Below are positions 1-8,637 of a stretch of 64,000 nt of DNA, in pieces; the first letter of the stretch is position 1, and every line of letters begins with the position of its first letter. The DNA is taken from the NCBI RefSeq assembly GCF_000224415.1, contig NZ_AFXQ01000002.1, positions 186,001 to 250,000 on the forward strand, in the 5' to 3' direction. Both the position numbers and the translations under genes were made by a program. The stretch comes from Citricoccus sp. CH26A. Its GTDB lineage: Bacteria > Actinomycetota > Actinomycetes > Actinomycetales > Micrococcaceae. The notes under the pieces are model-generated. The model saw only the letters and a program-made list of their open reading frames with translations. It was not told where the DNA came from and did not search any database.

Positions 1-2
1 CC

Positions 3-755
3 GACCCCAGGCTGCCCGGAACGGCCGCGTCGCCGAACGCGCCCCTCCCCGCGTCCGGACCCGGCGGGGAGGGATCGGGACCCGCGGGGCGGGACGGCAC
101 GGCCCGCGTCGACCGGACGGTCGGCTCGATGGTGCTCGGCCTGACACTGGTGGCGGTCCTGGCCGGACTGGCCGTGCTGCCCCGCTGGCTCCGTGCCCGA
201 CGGCGGCGCCGGCGGCTGGGGGCTCGCCCCCATCAGGCGCAAGACCCGGCCCCGAGGGCGATCGACGGACCGGACCCCGCGGCCGAGGCGCGGTGGATGC
301 GCCGGCAGGTCCGGGACGCGTGGCAGGAACTGGAGGACACCGCGACGGACCTGGGCCTGGGGCGCCGGGCGTACGAGCCCGAACCGGCGTTCGCGCACCG
401 GCTGGTGGCCCGGAGCACCCGGGACGGGGCCCGGCCGGACGGCAGGAGTGGGGCCACCGCCACCGTGGCGGCCGTGGACCGGGAGGTCGAGGCGATCGTC
501 GACGCCATCTCCTGGGCCCGCTACGCCCCGGACACCTCACCCGCCCCCGCGACGGTGCCCGGGACGGTGGGGCGGGTCCGGGCGCTCGTCACCGCCCTGG
601 AGCAGGCCGCGGACCCGGCCGTCCGGCGCCGGGCCCGGTGGCTGCCCGCGTCACTGCTGCCCGCCTCGGGCCGACCCGGATCGTCCGCCCGGCCCGACCG
701 GCCCGGCTGGCCCGGCTGGCTCGACTGGACCAGGGACCGCCACCGGCGCGGGTGA
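3..755 (+). CDS. C-terminal part of a transglutaminase-type membrane protein (partial)
   Basis: The reading frame is open to the left edge of the window, so only the C-terminal ~250 residues are present. A Gly/Pro/Asp-rich linker of about 42 residues is followed by one transmembrane helix (VLGLTLVAVLAGLAVL) and then an Arg-rich stop-transfer stretch. The cytoplasmic tail contains an AW-x-ELED-type helix reminiscent of the DUF4129 tail of actinobacterial TgpA-like transglutaminases (DUF3488-transglutaminase-DUF4129). The catalytic domain would lie outside the window, so the family call rests only on topology and tail. An internal ATG at 129 is probably not the real start because the frame continues upstream without a stop. 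Confidence 0.6.
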   Translation, partial: DPRLPGTAASPNAPLPASGPGGEGSGPAGRDGTARVDRTVGSMVLGLTLVAVLAGLAVLPRWLRARRRRRRLGARPHQAQDPAPRAIDGPDPAAEARWMRRQVRDAWQELEDTATDLGLGRRAYEPEPAFAHRLVARSTRDGARPDGRSGATATVAAVDREVEAIVDAISWARYAPDTSPAPATVPGTVGRVRALVTALEQAADPAVRRRARWLPASLLPASGRPGSSARPDRPGWPGWLDWTRDRHRRG

Positions 756-845
756 CCGGGTGCACCCCACCGTCGGTGCCCGCACACGGCACGGGCCCGG
801 CCGAAGCCGGGCCCGTGCGGTGTGCTGGACTGTGGAGGGGCCGGA

Positions 846-2330
846 CTACTTCTTCGCGGCGTAGGGGTCGGCGATGCCGATGTACTGCACCGTGGTGTAC
901 TCCTCGATGCCCTCGGCGCCGCCCTCGCGTCCCAGGCCCGACTGCTTCACGCCGCCGAACGGGGCGGAGGCGTTGGAGATGACGCCCGCGTTGAAGCCGA
1001 CCAGGCCGAACTCGATCTGCTCGGAGACCCGGAACATCGTGTTGACGTCCTTAGTGTAGATGTAGGACGCCAGGCCGTACTGGGAGGCGTTGGCCAGCTC
1101 GATGGCCTCCTGCTCGGTGGCGAAGGTCGTCACCGGGGCCACCGGGCCGAAGATCTCCTGGGACAGGATCGGGTTGTCCTTGCCCACGGACAGCAGGGTC
1201 GGGATGTAGAAGAAGCCCTCGCCCTCCTTGGGCGTGCCACCGGTGACGACCTCGCCACCGGCCGCGACGGACTCCTGGACCAGGGCGTGGATGTCGTCCC
1301 GCGCGCCGCCGTCGATGATCGGGCCCACGGTGGAGTCCGGCTCGGTGCCGCGGGCCGGGTTCAGCGCGGCCAGTGCGGCGGCGAACTTGGCCGTGAACTC
1401 CTCGGCCACGTCCTCGTGCACGATGAAGCGGTTCGCGGCGGTGCAGGCCTCACCCATATTGCGCATCTTGGCGGCCATGGCCCCCTCGACGGCGGCGTCC
1501 AGGTCGGCGTCCTCGAAGACCAGGAACGGGGCGTTGCCGCCGAGCTCCATCGAGGTGCGCAGCACGTTCTGGGCGGCATCCTGCATCAGTCGCACGCCGA
1601 CCGGGGTGGATCCGGTGAAGGACACCTTGCGCAGGCGGGAGTCCTTCATCAGCGGCCCGGAGATCGCGGAGGCAGAGGACCCGGCGACGACGTTGAGCAC
1701 GCCGGCCGGCAGGCCCGCCTCCTGCATGACCTGGGCGAAGAGCATGGAGGTCAGCGGGGTGAGCTTGGCGGGCTTGAGCACCATGGTGCAGCCGGCGGCC
1801 ACCGCCGGGGCGACCTTGCGGGTGGCCATGGCCAGCGGGAAGTTCCACGGGGTGATCAGCAGCGACGGGCCCACGGGCTTGTGCGTCACGATCATCTTGT
1901 TCTTGCCCTCGGGCGAGGTGAAGTAGCGGCCGTAGTGGCGCACCGTCTCCTCGGAGAACCAGCGCAGGAACTCGGCGCCATAGGCGACCTCACCGCGGGC
2001 CTCGGCCAGCGGCTTGCCCATCTCCAGGGTCATCAACAGGGCGAAGTCCTCGGCGCGGGCGGTGACCAGGTCGAAGGCGCGGCGCAGGATCTCGGCGCGC
2101 TCGCGCGGGGCGGTCAGCGCCCATTCGGCCTGCACGGCGGCGGCGGCGTCCAGGGCGGCCAGGGCATCGTCCGAGTTGCCGTCCTGGATGGAGAGCAGGA
2201 CCTTGCCGGTGGCCGGGTCGTGCACGTCCAGGGTCTTGCCGGAGGTGGCGTCCCGCCACTCTCCGTTGATCAGCAGGCCGGTGGGGACGGACTGCAGCAG
2301 TTCCTGCTCGCGTTCGGCGGTGACAGTCAT
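846..2330 (-). CDS. gabD: NAD(P)-dependent succinate-semialdehyde dehydrogenase
   Basis: This 494-residue aldehyde dehydrogenase oxidises succinate semialdehyde to succinate, the last step of GABA degradation, in the cytoplasm. Landmarks: the cofactor-site motif PWNFPLA at residues ~161-167, the general base Glu262 in MELGGNAP, and the nucleophile Cys296 in GEACTAANR. The ATG at 2330 was chosen because GAGG lies 6 nt upstream; in-frame starts further upstream (2342, 2402) lack a good ribosome site and family support. No GABA transaminase lies beside it here, so the precise aldehyde is inferred from similarity to GabD rather than from context. Confidence 0.88.
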   Translation of the reverse strand: MTVTAEREQELLQSVPTGLLINGEWRDATSGKTLDVHDPATGKVLLSIQDGNSDDALAALDAAAAVQAEWALTAPRERAEILRRAFDLVTARAEDFALLMTLEMGKPLAEARGEVAYGAEFLRWFSEETVRHYGRYFTSPEGKNKMIVTHKPVGPSLLITPWNFPLAMATRKVAPAVAAGCTMVLKPAKLTPLTSMLFAQVMQEAGLPAGVLNVVAGSSASAISGPLMKDSRLRKVSFTGSTPVGVRLMQDAAQNVLRTSMELGGNAPFLVFEDADLDAAVEGAMAAKMRNMGEACTAANRFIVHEDVAEEFTAKFAAALAALNPARGTEPDSTVGPIIDGGARDDIHALVQESVAAGGEVVTGGTPKEGEGFFYIPTLLSVGKDNPILSQEIFGPVAPVTTFATEQEAIELANASQYGLASYIYTKDVNTMFRVSEQIEFGLVGFNAGVISNASAPFGGVKQSGLGREGGAEGIEEYTTVQYIGIADPYAAKK

Positions 2331-2492
2331 GGGGAACCTCATTTCCGGTCGGTCGGCTCGGTCGGCCGGCGGCGGGTGTCGCCGTCGTCGGGGACCGTTC
2401 ACCTCAGACTACTGCCGCCCGTGGGGCCATCCTGCACAGGTCACAATGCGACACCGGTGCACTGTGCGGGCCCGTCGGGGCGTTGTTCCGCC

Positions 2493-3347
2493 CTACTGCC
2501 GGGAGGCCAGGACCGCCTCGTACAGCTCCCGCTTGGGCACCCCGCGGGCCGCGGCCACGGTGGCCACGGCCTCCTTGAGCCGGGTGCCGGAGGCCACGAG
2601 GACCTCGACGTCGGCCACCTGGCCGGCCGTGTCCGTGTCCGGTTCGCTGGTGGCCCCGGCGGTGACGATGACGATCTCACCCCTGACGTCCTTCGAGCCC
2701 GCCCACTCGAGCAGGCCCTCGAGGCTGTCCCGGACGACCTCCTCGTGGAGCTTGGTCAGTTCACGGGCCACGCAGGCGGGGCGGTCGGCCCCGAAGGCCT
2801 CCCGCAGGGAGGACAGGGTCGCGGCCAGACGGTGCGGTGACTCGAAGAAGACCAGGGTCCGGGCGTCCCGGGACAGCTCGGTGAGCAGTCGCGAGCGCTC
2901 CCCCTCCTTGCGCGGCAGGAACCCCTCGAAGGCGAAGCGGTCGGTGGGCAGTCCGGACAACGCCAGCGCGGTGGTCACCGCGCTCGGGCCGGGGGCGCAG
3001 GTCACCGGCACGTCCTCCCGGGCCGCGGTCGAGACCAGCCGGTAGCCGGGGTCGGAGACCAGCGGCATGCCGGCGTCGGTGACGACCGCCACCACGGCGC
3101 CGTTCCGGGCGGCGTCCAGCAGCTCCTGCGTGGACTCGCGTTCGTTGTGCTCGTGGTGGCTGACGACCTTCCCGGTGATCCTGACGCCCAGGCCCTGGGC
3201 CAGGTGGTGGGCGCGGCGGGTGTCCTCGGCGGCCACCACGTCCGCGGTGGCCAGCAGGTGCCTGAGGTGCTCGGAGGCGTCCGAGAGGTTGCCGATGGGC
3301 GTAGCCGCCAGCACGATCCGTCCACCGGGGTTCTCTGCATCAGCCAT
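2493..3347 (-). CDS. rsmI: 16S rRNA (cytidine1402-2'-O)-methyltransferase RsmI
   Basis: The 284-residue protein is a SAM-dependent tetrapyrrole-methylase-fold enzyme that 2'-O-methylates C1402 of 16S rRNA in the decoding centre. Diagnostic segments are the N-terminal LAATPIGNLSD, the EDTRRAHHL loop, the Gly-rich TDAGMPLVSDPGYRLV segment, and FFESPHRL. The ATG at 3347 is preceded by GAGGG and also by TACGAT exactly 6 nt away, consistent with a leaderless start. It is divergent from the mannosyltransferase gene, the same pairing seen in mycobacteria and other actinobacteria. Confidence 0.92.
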   Translation of the reverse strand: MADAENPGGRIVLAATPIGNLSDASEHLRHLLATADVVAAEDTRRAHHLAQGLGVRITGKVVSHHEHNERESTQELLDAARNGAVVAVVTDAGMPLVSDPGYRLVSTAAREDVPVTCAPGPSAVTTALALSGLPTDRFAFEGFLPRKEGERSRLLTELSRDARTLVFFESPHRLAATLSSLREAFGADRPACVARELTKLHEEVVRDSLEGLLEWAGSKDVRGEIVIVTAGATSEPDTDTAGQVADVEVLVASGTRLKEAVATVAAARGVPKRELYEAVLASRQ

Positions 3348-3353
3348 GCCCTC

Positions 3354-3359
3354 ATCGTA
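3354..3359 (-). promoter_or_regulatory. -10 element of rsmI (leaderless type)
   Basis: TACGAT on the minus strand ends 6 nt before the ATG, so transcription would start at or within a base or two of the start codon. Confidence 0.45.
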
Positions 3360-3389
3360 GGCGCCCGCGATCCCCCACCGACCTGCACG

Positions 3390-3395
3390 TACCAT
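3390..3395 (+). promoter_or_regulatory. -10 element of the mannosyltransferase gene (leaderless type)
   Basis: TACCAT lies 6 nt upstream of the GTG at 3402. This supports that GTG as the true start over more upstream in-frame codons that lie inside rsmI. Confidence 0.5.
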
Positions 3396-3401
3396 GGCAG
3401 G

Positions 3402-5081
3402 GTGTTCCCGCCCCCGCACTCCGCCCCGTCGGCCGCGCCCGACGCCGCGGCGTCGTCCCGGCCGGAGGGCCGGGAACCGGCCCCCGTACGCGCCCGCTGG
3501 CTGGAGACCCCCCTCGAGGCGTACACCGAGGCCGCCCTGCGGCTGCGGTTGCTCGGGGAGCGCTTCCACCCCGGCCCCTGGGGCTGGATCGTCCCGCTGG
3601 CCGTGACGCTGGTGGCCGCGGTGCTGCGCCTGGCCCGGTTGGACCACCCCGACCAGTTGGTCTTCGACGAGACCTACTACGTCAAGGACGCCTTCACCCT
3701 GCTGCAGGCCGGTTACGAGCTGAACTGGCCGGAGGAGCACAACGAGCAGTTCGCCGCCGGGGATCCCCGGCCCGAGGACTCCCCGGAGTACGTGGTGCAC
3801 CCACCCCTGGGCAAGTGGCTGATAGCCCTGGGCATGCTGTGGTTCGGCACGGACCACGGTGTCGGCTGGCGGTTCTCGGCGGCGATCGCCGGGACGCTGT
3901 CCGTGCTGCTGACCGCGCTGATCGCCCAGCGGCTCTTCCGCTCGGTGTTCCTGGGCGGAGTGGCCGGGCTGCTGCTGGCCGTCGAGGGCCACCACCTGGT
4001 GCTCTCGCGCACCGGCCTGCTGGACATCTTCCTGTCCTTCTTCGTGCTGGCCGCCTTCGGCGCGCTGCTGCTGGACCGGGCGCACGGCCGGGCCCTGCTC
4101 GCCCGCCGGCTGGCCGGCGTCGCCGACCGCCACGGCGGGGTGCCGCCGCCGTGGGCGGTGCGCCACGGACCCTGGCTGGGCTGGCGCCCGTGGCGGCTGG
4201 TGGCCGGCGTGCTGCTCGGCGCCGCCTGCGGGGTGAAGCTCTCCGGGCTGGCCTTCGTGGCGGTGTTCGGGCTGATGAGCGTGCTGTGGGACGCCAATGC
4301 CCGCCGGGTGGCCGGGATCCGGCACTGGCTGCGTGCCGGGATCGTCCGGGACGGCCTGTACGCCTTCGTCGCCGTGGTCGGCGTCGGCGCGCTCACCTAC
4401 CTGGCCACCTGGACCGGGTGGCTCGTCACGGCCGGCGGGTACAACCGGCAGTGGCACCTGAGCCATCCGCCGGTGGCGTGGTGGGAGCACCTGGTCCCCG
4501 GCGCGCTGCGCTCGCTGGCCGACTACCACCGGCAGTCCACCCAGTTCCACGGCGGCCTGGAGTCCGGTCACGACTACGCCTCGAGCCCGTGGACCTGGCC
4601 GTTCATGGGCCGGCCCACCTCCTTCTACTACCAGGGGTACGACGACGGTGCCGCCGGCTGCCCGGTCGAGACCTGTTCCGCGGCGATCACCGACCTGGCG
4701 AACCCGGTGATCTGGTGGGCCGGCCTGCTGGCCGTCCTGGCCCTGGTGCTCATCTGGCTGGGCCGCCGCGACTGGCGCGCCGGCGCGATCCTGGGCGCCT
4801 ATGCCGCCGGCCAGCTGGTCTGGTTCCTCTGGCCGGACCGCACCATGTTCTTCTTCTACACGGTGGCCTACGCGCCCTTCCTCGTGCTGGCCGTCACCCT
4901 GTGCCTGGGTGCGCTGCTGCGCCTGGGCGGGCCGGTGAACCGTCGCCGGAACACCGTCCTGGTGTTGTCGTTCGTCCTGGTCGCCGTGCTGACCAGTGCG
5001 TTCTTCATGCCCGTCTGGACCGGCGAGATGATCCCCTACGAGCAGTGGCGGGCGCGGATGTGGATGAGCAGCTGGATCTGA
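3402..5081 (+). CDS. Dolichyl-phosphate-mannose--protein mannosyltransferase (PMT family)
   Basis: A 559-residue polytopic membrane GT39 enzyme that transfers mannose from a polyprenyl-phosphate donor to secreted proteins (actinobacterial protein O-mannosylation). The acidic catalytic loop FDETYYVKDA follows the first membrane segment, and HPPLGKW and the charged first periplasmic loop are also typical. About ten hydrophobic helices follow, ending in a short FFMPVWTG / YEQWRARMW C-terminal segment. The N-terminal ~60 residues are Pro/Ala-rich and cytoplasmic. The GTG start is supported by the TACCAT box. It is divergent from rsmI and followed 17 nt later by the acyl-CoA synthetase gene, which has its own promoter box. 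Confidence 0.9.
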   Translation: MFPPPHSAPSAAPDAAASSRPEGREPAPVRARWLETPLEAYTEAALRLRLLGERFHPGPWGWIVPLAVTLVAAVLRLARLDHPDQLVFDETYYVKDAFTLLQAGYELNWPEEHNEQFAAGDPRPEDSPEYVVHPPLGKWLIALGMLWFGTDHGVGWRFSAAIAGTLSVLLTALIAQRLFRSVFLGGVAGLLLAVEGHHLVLSRTGLLDIFLSFFVLAAFGALLLDRAHGRALLARRLAGVADRHGGVPPPWAVRHGPWLGWRPWRLVAGVLLGAACGVKLSGLAFVAVFGLMSVLWDANARRVAGIRHWLRAGIVRDGLYAFVAVVGVGALTYLATWTGWLVTAGGYNRQWHLSHPPVAWWEHLVPGALRSLADYHRQSTQFHGGLESGHDYASSPWTWPFMGRPTSFYYQGYDDGAAGCPVETCSAAITDLANPVIWWAGLLAVLALVLIWLGRRDWRAGAILGAYAAGQLVWFLWPDRTMFFFYTVAYAPFLVLAVTLCLGALLRLGGPVNRRRNTVLVLSFVLVAVLTSAFFMPVWTGEMIPYEQWRARMWMSSWI

Positions 5082-5086
5082 GCCGA

Positions 5087-5092
5087 TAGCAT
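5087..5092 (+). promoter_or_regulatory. -10 element of the acyl-CoA synthetase gene (leaderless type)
   Basis: TAGCAT is followed by 6 nt and then the ATG at 5099; there is no convincing Shine-Dalgarno sequence. Confidence 0.5.
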
Positions 5093-5098
5093 CGGGGC

Positions 5099-6916
5099 AT
5101 GCGAGAAGCCAGCACGGACCGGGTCGCCGACCTTCCGGCCGAGACCAATGCCACCGACCATTTCCTGGCCGTGGCGGCCGCCCGCCCCCACTCCCCCGCG
5201 TACGCGGTGCGCAACGGTGCCGGCGGCTGGGTGGACGTGTCCTACGCGGCCTTCCTGGAGCAGGTGCGCTCGGCGGCGAAGGGTCTGATCGCCCGGGGCG
5301 TGGAGCCGGGGTCCATGGTCGGGATCATGGCCCCCACGAGCTACGAGTGGGCCGTGATCGACCAGGCCATCTGGTTCGCCGGGGCCGCCTCCGTGCCGGT
5401 GTACGAGACGTCTTCCCCGCACCAGGTCCAGCACATCCTGACGGACTCGGGCACCCGGTTGGTGTTCACGGCGGCCGACCGCCAGGCCGACGCCGTGCGG
5501 CGGGCGGCCGCACTGGCCGGCGTCGAGGTGGGCATCGGGTCCCTGGACGCCGCGGGGCTCGCCGCCCTGGCCGAGGCCGGGCGGGGCGTGACCGACGCGG
5601 CGCTGGAGGCCGCGCGCTCGAGTGCCACACTGGCCGACCTCGCCTCGCTCGTGTACACCTCCGGGACCACCGGCCGGCCGAAGGGCACCCGGATCACGCA
5701 CGGCAACTTCGCCGTGGGTGCGGTGAACCTGCTGCCCTTCGCCGAGCAGATCGTGGGCGGGGGCGAGCAGCGCACCCTGATGTTCCTGCCGCTGGCCCAC
5801 GTGCTCGCCCACGCCGTGCAGTACGTCTGCCTCGTCGGCGGCATCCAGATCGCCCACGCCTCGGACCTGAAGACCCTCACCGCCGACCTGGCCTCCTTCC
5901 ACCCCACCTGGCTGCTGGCCGTGCCGCGGGTGTTCGAGAAGCTCGACGCCGGCGCCGCCGCCAAGGCCCGCGAGGGCGGCACCGAGAAGGTCTTCGCGGC
6001 CGCCCGGCGCACGGCGATCGAGTACTCCGAGGCGCTGGACTCCCAGGCCCGCGGCGAGGGCAACGGCCCGGGCGCGCTGCTGAGGGCCCGGCACGCCCTG
6101 TTCGACCGGCTCGTGTACCCCAGGATCCGGGCCATCCTGGGCGGGGCGGCGAGGTACACCGTCTCCGGGGCGAGCGCGCTGAACCCCGAGCTCGCCCACT
6201 TCTTCCGCGGCGCGGGCCTGGGCATGCAGGAGGGCTACGGCCTGACCGAGACCACGGCCCCGGCCACCCTCAACATCCCCGGCCACACGCGGGTGGGCTC
6301 GGTGGGGCTGCCGGTGCCCGGCACCACCATCCGGATCGCCGACGACCGGGAGATCCTCATCAAGGGCCCCATCGTGTTCGACGGGTACCACCGGCTGCCG
6401 GAGGAGACCGCCGCCGCCTTCGACGCCGACGGGTTCTTCCGGTCCGGCGACATCGGTCGGCTGGACGAGGACGGCTTCCTCTACGTCACCGGGCGGAAGA
6501 AGGAGATCATCGTCACCGCCGGCGGCAAGAACGTCTACCCCACCCCGCTCGAGGAGGCTATCCGGTCCTCCGGGGTGGTCTCCCAGGTGGTCGTGGTCGG
6601 CGACGGGCGGCCGTACGTGGGCGCGCTGGTCACCCTGGATCCCGACGGGCTGGCCCAGTGGGCGACCGCCCAGGGCCTGCCGGCGCCGACCCTGCAGGAG
6701 GCCTGCACGGACCCGCGGGTGCGGGAGGAGGTCCAGAAGGTGGTGGACGCGGCCAACGAACAGGTCTCCCGCGCCGAGTCCGTGCGCCGGTTCCTCATCC
6801 TCGACACCGAGCTCACCGAGGAGTCCGGCCACCTGACCCCCTCCCTGAAGCTGCAGCGCAAGGTCGTCATGGACGACTACGCCGCCGCCATCGAGGACCT
6901 CTACCGGGCCTACTGA
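5099..6916 (+). CDS. Long-chain fatty acid--CoA ligase (FadD15-like)
   Basis: A 605-residue ANL-superfamily AMP-dependent synthetase that activates fatty acids to acyl-CoA via acyl-adenylate. The P-loop YTSGTTGRPKG lies near residues 182-192, the A5-type motif QEGYGLTETTAP near 378, the adenylate-binding SGDIGRLDEDGF near 455, and the hinge/lysine GRKKEIIVTAGGKNV near 470. The length and the C-terminal TPSLKLQRK lysine motif fit the FadD15/AMP-dependent synthetase group. It stands alone between pmt and a terminator. Confidence 0.88.
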   Translation: MREASTDRVADLPAETNATDHFLAVAAARPHSPAYAVRNGAGGWVDVSYAAFLEQVRSAAKGLIARGVEPGSMVGIMAPTSYEWAVIDQAIWFAGAASVPVYETSSPHQVQHILTDSGTRLVFTAADRQADAVRRAAALAGVEVGIGSLDAAGLAALAEAGRGVTDAALEAARSSATLADLASLVYTSGTTGRPKGTRITHGNFAVGAVNLLPFAEQIVGGGEQRTLMFLPLAHVLAHAVQYVCLVGGIQIAHASDLKTLTADLASFHPTWLLAVPRVFEKLDAGAAAKAREGGTEKVFAAARRTAIEYSEALDSQARGEGNGPGALLRARHALFDRLVYPRIRAILGGAARYTVSGASALNPELAHFFRGAGLGMQEGYGLTETTAPATLNIPGHTRVGSVGLPVPGTTIRIADDREILIKGPIVFDGYHRLPEETAAAFDADGFFRSGDIGRLDEDGFLYVTGRKKEIIVTAGGKNVYPTPLEEAIRSSGVVSQVVVVGDGRPYVGALVTLDPDGLAQWATAQGLPAPTLQEACTDPRVREEVQKVVDAANEQVSRAESVRRFLILDTELTEESGHLTPSLKLQRKVVMDDYAAAIEDLYRAY

Positions 6917-6943
6917 TCCGCCGGGCCCGGCCCGTCCGTGGAA

Positions 6944-6986
6944 CGCGACGGCGGCCGGGAGCACGGTGCTCCCGGCCGCCGTCGCG
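6944..6986. terminator. Bidirectional terminator between the acyl-CoA synthetase and DUF1461 genes
   Basis: A perfect 20-bp inverted repeat (6944-6963 / 6967-6986) with a 3-nt loop sits between two convergent stop codons. There is no U-tract on either side, which is common in high-GC actinobacteria. Confidence 0.75.
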
Positions 6987-6995
6987 GACGCGTGG

Positions 6996-8507
6996 TCAGG
7001 CCGCGTCCGCCCAGTCGTTCCGACGCCGGATCAGGTCCTCCTGGGCCAGCCGCGAGTCGTACCGGCGCCGCCGGGTGGGCCAGGTGAACACGAGCGTGAG
7101 GACCAGGGTCACCAGGACGAGCACGCCCACGGCCAGCCCGGCATCGATCCAGAACTGGTTCGGGTAGAGCCGGATCAGCGAGTCGCTGGCCAGGAACGTC
7201 CACGTGCCCTCGGCGAAGAACAGGCCGTGGAACGCGGCGAAGAACTGCTGCCAGCCCAGCACCGCCAGCATGCCGAGCGCGATCAGCACCACGAGCATCC
7301 ACAGGGACCCCGCGAACAGGGCGCGGCGGATCCCACCCTTGGCGGCGCGGGACAGCGCGACCATGAACAGCAGGCACAGCAGGCCCAGCAGCAGGCCCAC
7401 GCCCATCGTGATGAGCATGACGAGCTTGACGTCCGTCATGTGGGAGACCTCGGTGCCCGTGAACAGGGCCGACCCGTCGTGCTGGAGGTCCCCGAGATAG
7501 CGCTCCGGCGCGGCATTGAACAGGTAGTCCATGCCGGCCGACCCGTAGGTGAGCCGGTCGTCGGTGGTGAAGCCGTACGGGTCGTCCGGGAAGCCCGGGC
7601 GGTGGTACTCGATCCACAGGAACACCGGCGAGGCGACGAGTCGCACGGCAGCGATGAGCACCACCACCGGGAAGAAGACGGCCAGCAGCACCTGCATCAC
7701 CCGCGGCCCCGTCGGGGACCCCTTCAGCGCCTCGTCGCGGGCGGCGGCGCGGGCCTCCGCGTCGCGCAGCTCGCGGCGGTTCTCCTCGGGCTCCCGCGTG
7801 GCCGGCCCGGCGGCAGGACCGCGGGGGTGCCCCGCGACCGGTGCCGGCAGGCCACCCGGGCCACCGGACCAGGCACTCGCCGGCTGGGGTTGCGGTTCCG
7901 GCCGGGCGGTGGCGGTCACCACGTCGGTGTCCGCGCCCCGGGCACGCGCACCCGGCAGGTCCCGGACCGTGCCCCGTGCCGCTCCTGCCGCGCCGCTCCC
8001 GGCGCCGTCGCCGGCGGTCAGGCGCTCCAGCTCACTGCGGTCGATCGACTGGGTGGGCTGGGTGCCCGCCTCGGCCTGCGCGGTCTCGCGCCGGTCGGCA
8101 CCGGACAGGACCTCGGTGTCGGAGCCCCGGTCGGCACCGGACAGGACCTCGGTGTCGGAGCCCCGCTCGGCGCTCCACCCGGCATCCCGCCCCGCATCCC
8201 GGGCGGCGGACGCCGGGATCTCGTCCGTGGAGTCCTCGGCCTCGCGAGGACGCACCCCGTCCCGGCCCGCGTCGGTGCCGCCGGTGGTCCCGCGGCCGGG
8301 CGTGGCCTGAGCGGTTCCGTCCGCGGTCCCGGACGCGGTCCCGTCGGTCCCGTCGGTCCCGTCGGCGGCATCGTCCTCGACGTATGCCGCGTAGTCCAGG
8401 CCGCTCTCAAACTGCGGCGCCTCCAGGTCCTCCCCACGGGTGCCACCCCAGTCGTCGACGGTGTCCCGGTCCTCCCGGCTGTCCCCGCCCGGACTCGTGC
8501 GTGCCAT
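6996..8507 (-). CDS. TIGR01906/DUF1461 integral membrane protein with long acidic N-terminal region
   Basis: 503 residues. The N-terminal ~270 residues are hydrophilic and low-complexity (Asp, Thr, Gly, Ala), including GTD repeats and a duplicated 12-residue unit. The C-terminal ~230 residues hold four to five transmembrane helices. They carry the family-typical extracellular segment (EVSHMTDVK) and the motif SLIRLYPNQFW before the last helix, as in the DUF1461 family of unknown function. The ATG is preceded by GGGAGG. The function is unknown; the disordered N-terminus is probably cytoplasmic. Confidence 0.75.
   Translation of the reverse strand: MARTSPGGDSREDRDTVDDWGGTRGEDLEAPQFESGLDYAAYVEDDAADGTDGTDGTASGTADGTAQATPGRGTTGGTDAGRDGVRPREAEDSTDEIPASAARDAGRDAGWSAERGSDTEVLSGADRGSDTEVLSGADRRETAQAEAGTQPTQSIDRSELERLTAGDGAGSGAAGAARGTVRDLPGARARGADTDVVTATARPEPQPQPASAWSGGPGGLPAPVAGHPRGPAAGPATREPEENRRELRDAEARAAARDEALKGSPTGPRVMQVLLAVFFPVVVLIAAVRLVASPVFLWIEYHRPGFPDDPYGFTTDDRLTYGSAGMDYLFNAAPERYLGDLQHDGSALFTGTEVSHMTDVKLVMLITMGVGLLLGLLCLLFMVALSRAAKGGIRRALFAGSLWMLVVLIALGMLAVLGWQQFFAAFHGLFFAEGTWTFLASDSLIRLYPNQFWIDAGLAVGVLVLVTLVLTLVFTWPTRRRRYDSRLAQEDLIRRRNDWADAA
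8093..8164. repeat. Perfect tandem 36-bp duplication inside the DUF1461 gene
   Basis: Two identical adjacent copies (8093-8128 and 8129-8164) encode a duplicated 12-residue unit, GSDTEVLSGADR. The duplication keeps the frame. Confidence 0.9.
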
Positions 8508-8637
8508 GGTGTTGCCTCCCGCTCGTTGCGCTGTCGCCTGTCCTCGGCACCGAGCCTAGTGTCGTCCGGACCCGAGCCGTCGGGGGCGCACCGCGACCGG
8601 GCACGATCCCCCTCCCCCGGTGTCCGCGGGACCGGAC

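Noticed and set aside
822-2840. 672-codon open frame antisense to gabD and rsmI
   Set aside because: Shadow of the opposite strand; His/Gly/Arg-rich, no start signal, no domain.
8093-8164. Short direct repeats as a CRISPR array
   Set aside because: Two adjacent copies without spacers, in frame inside a coding sequence. No CRISPR-like array or cas gene was found in the window.
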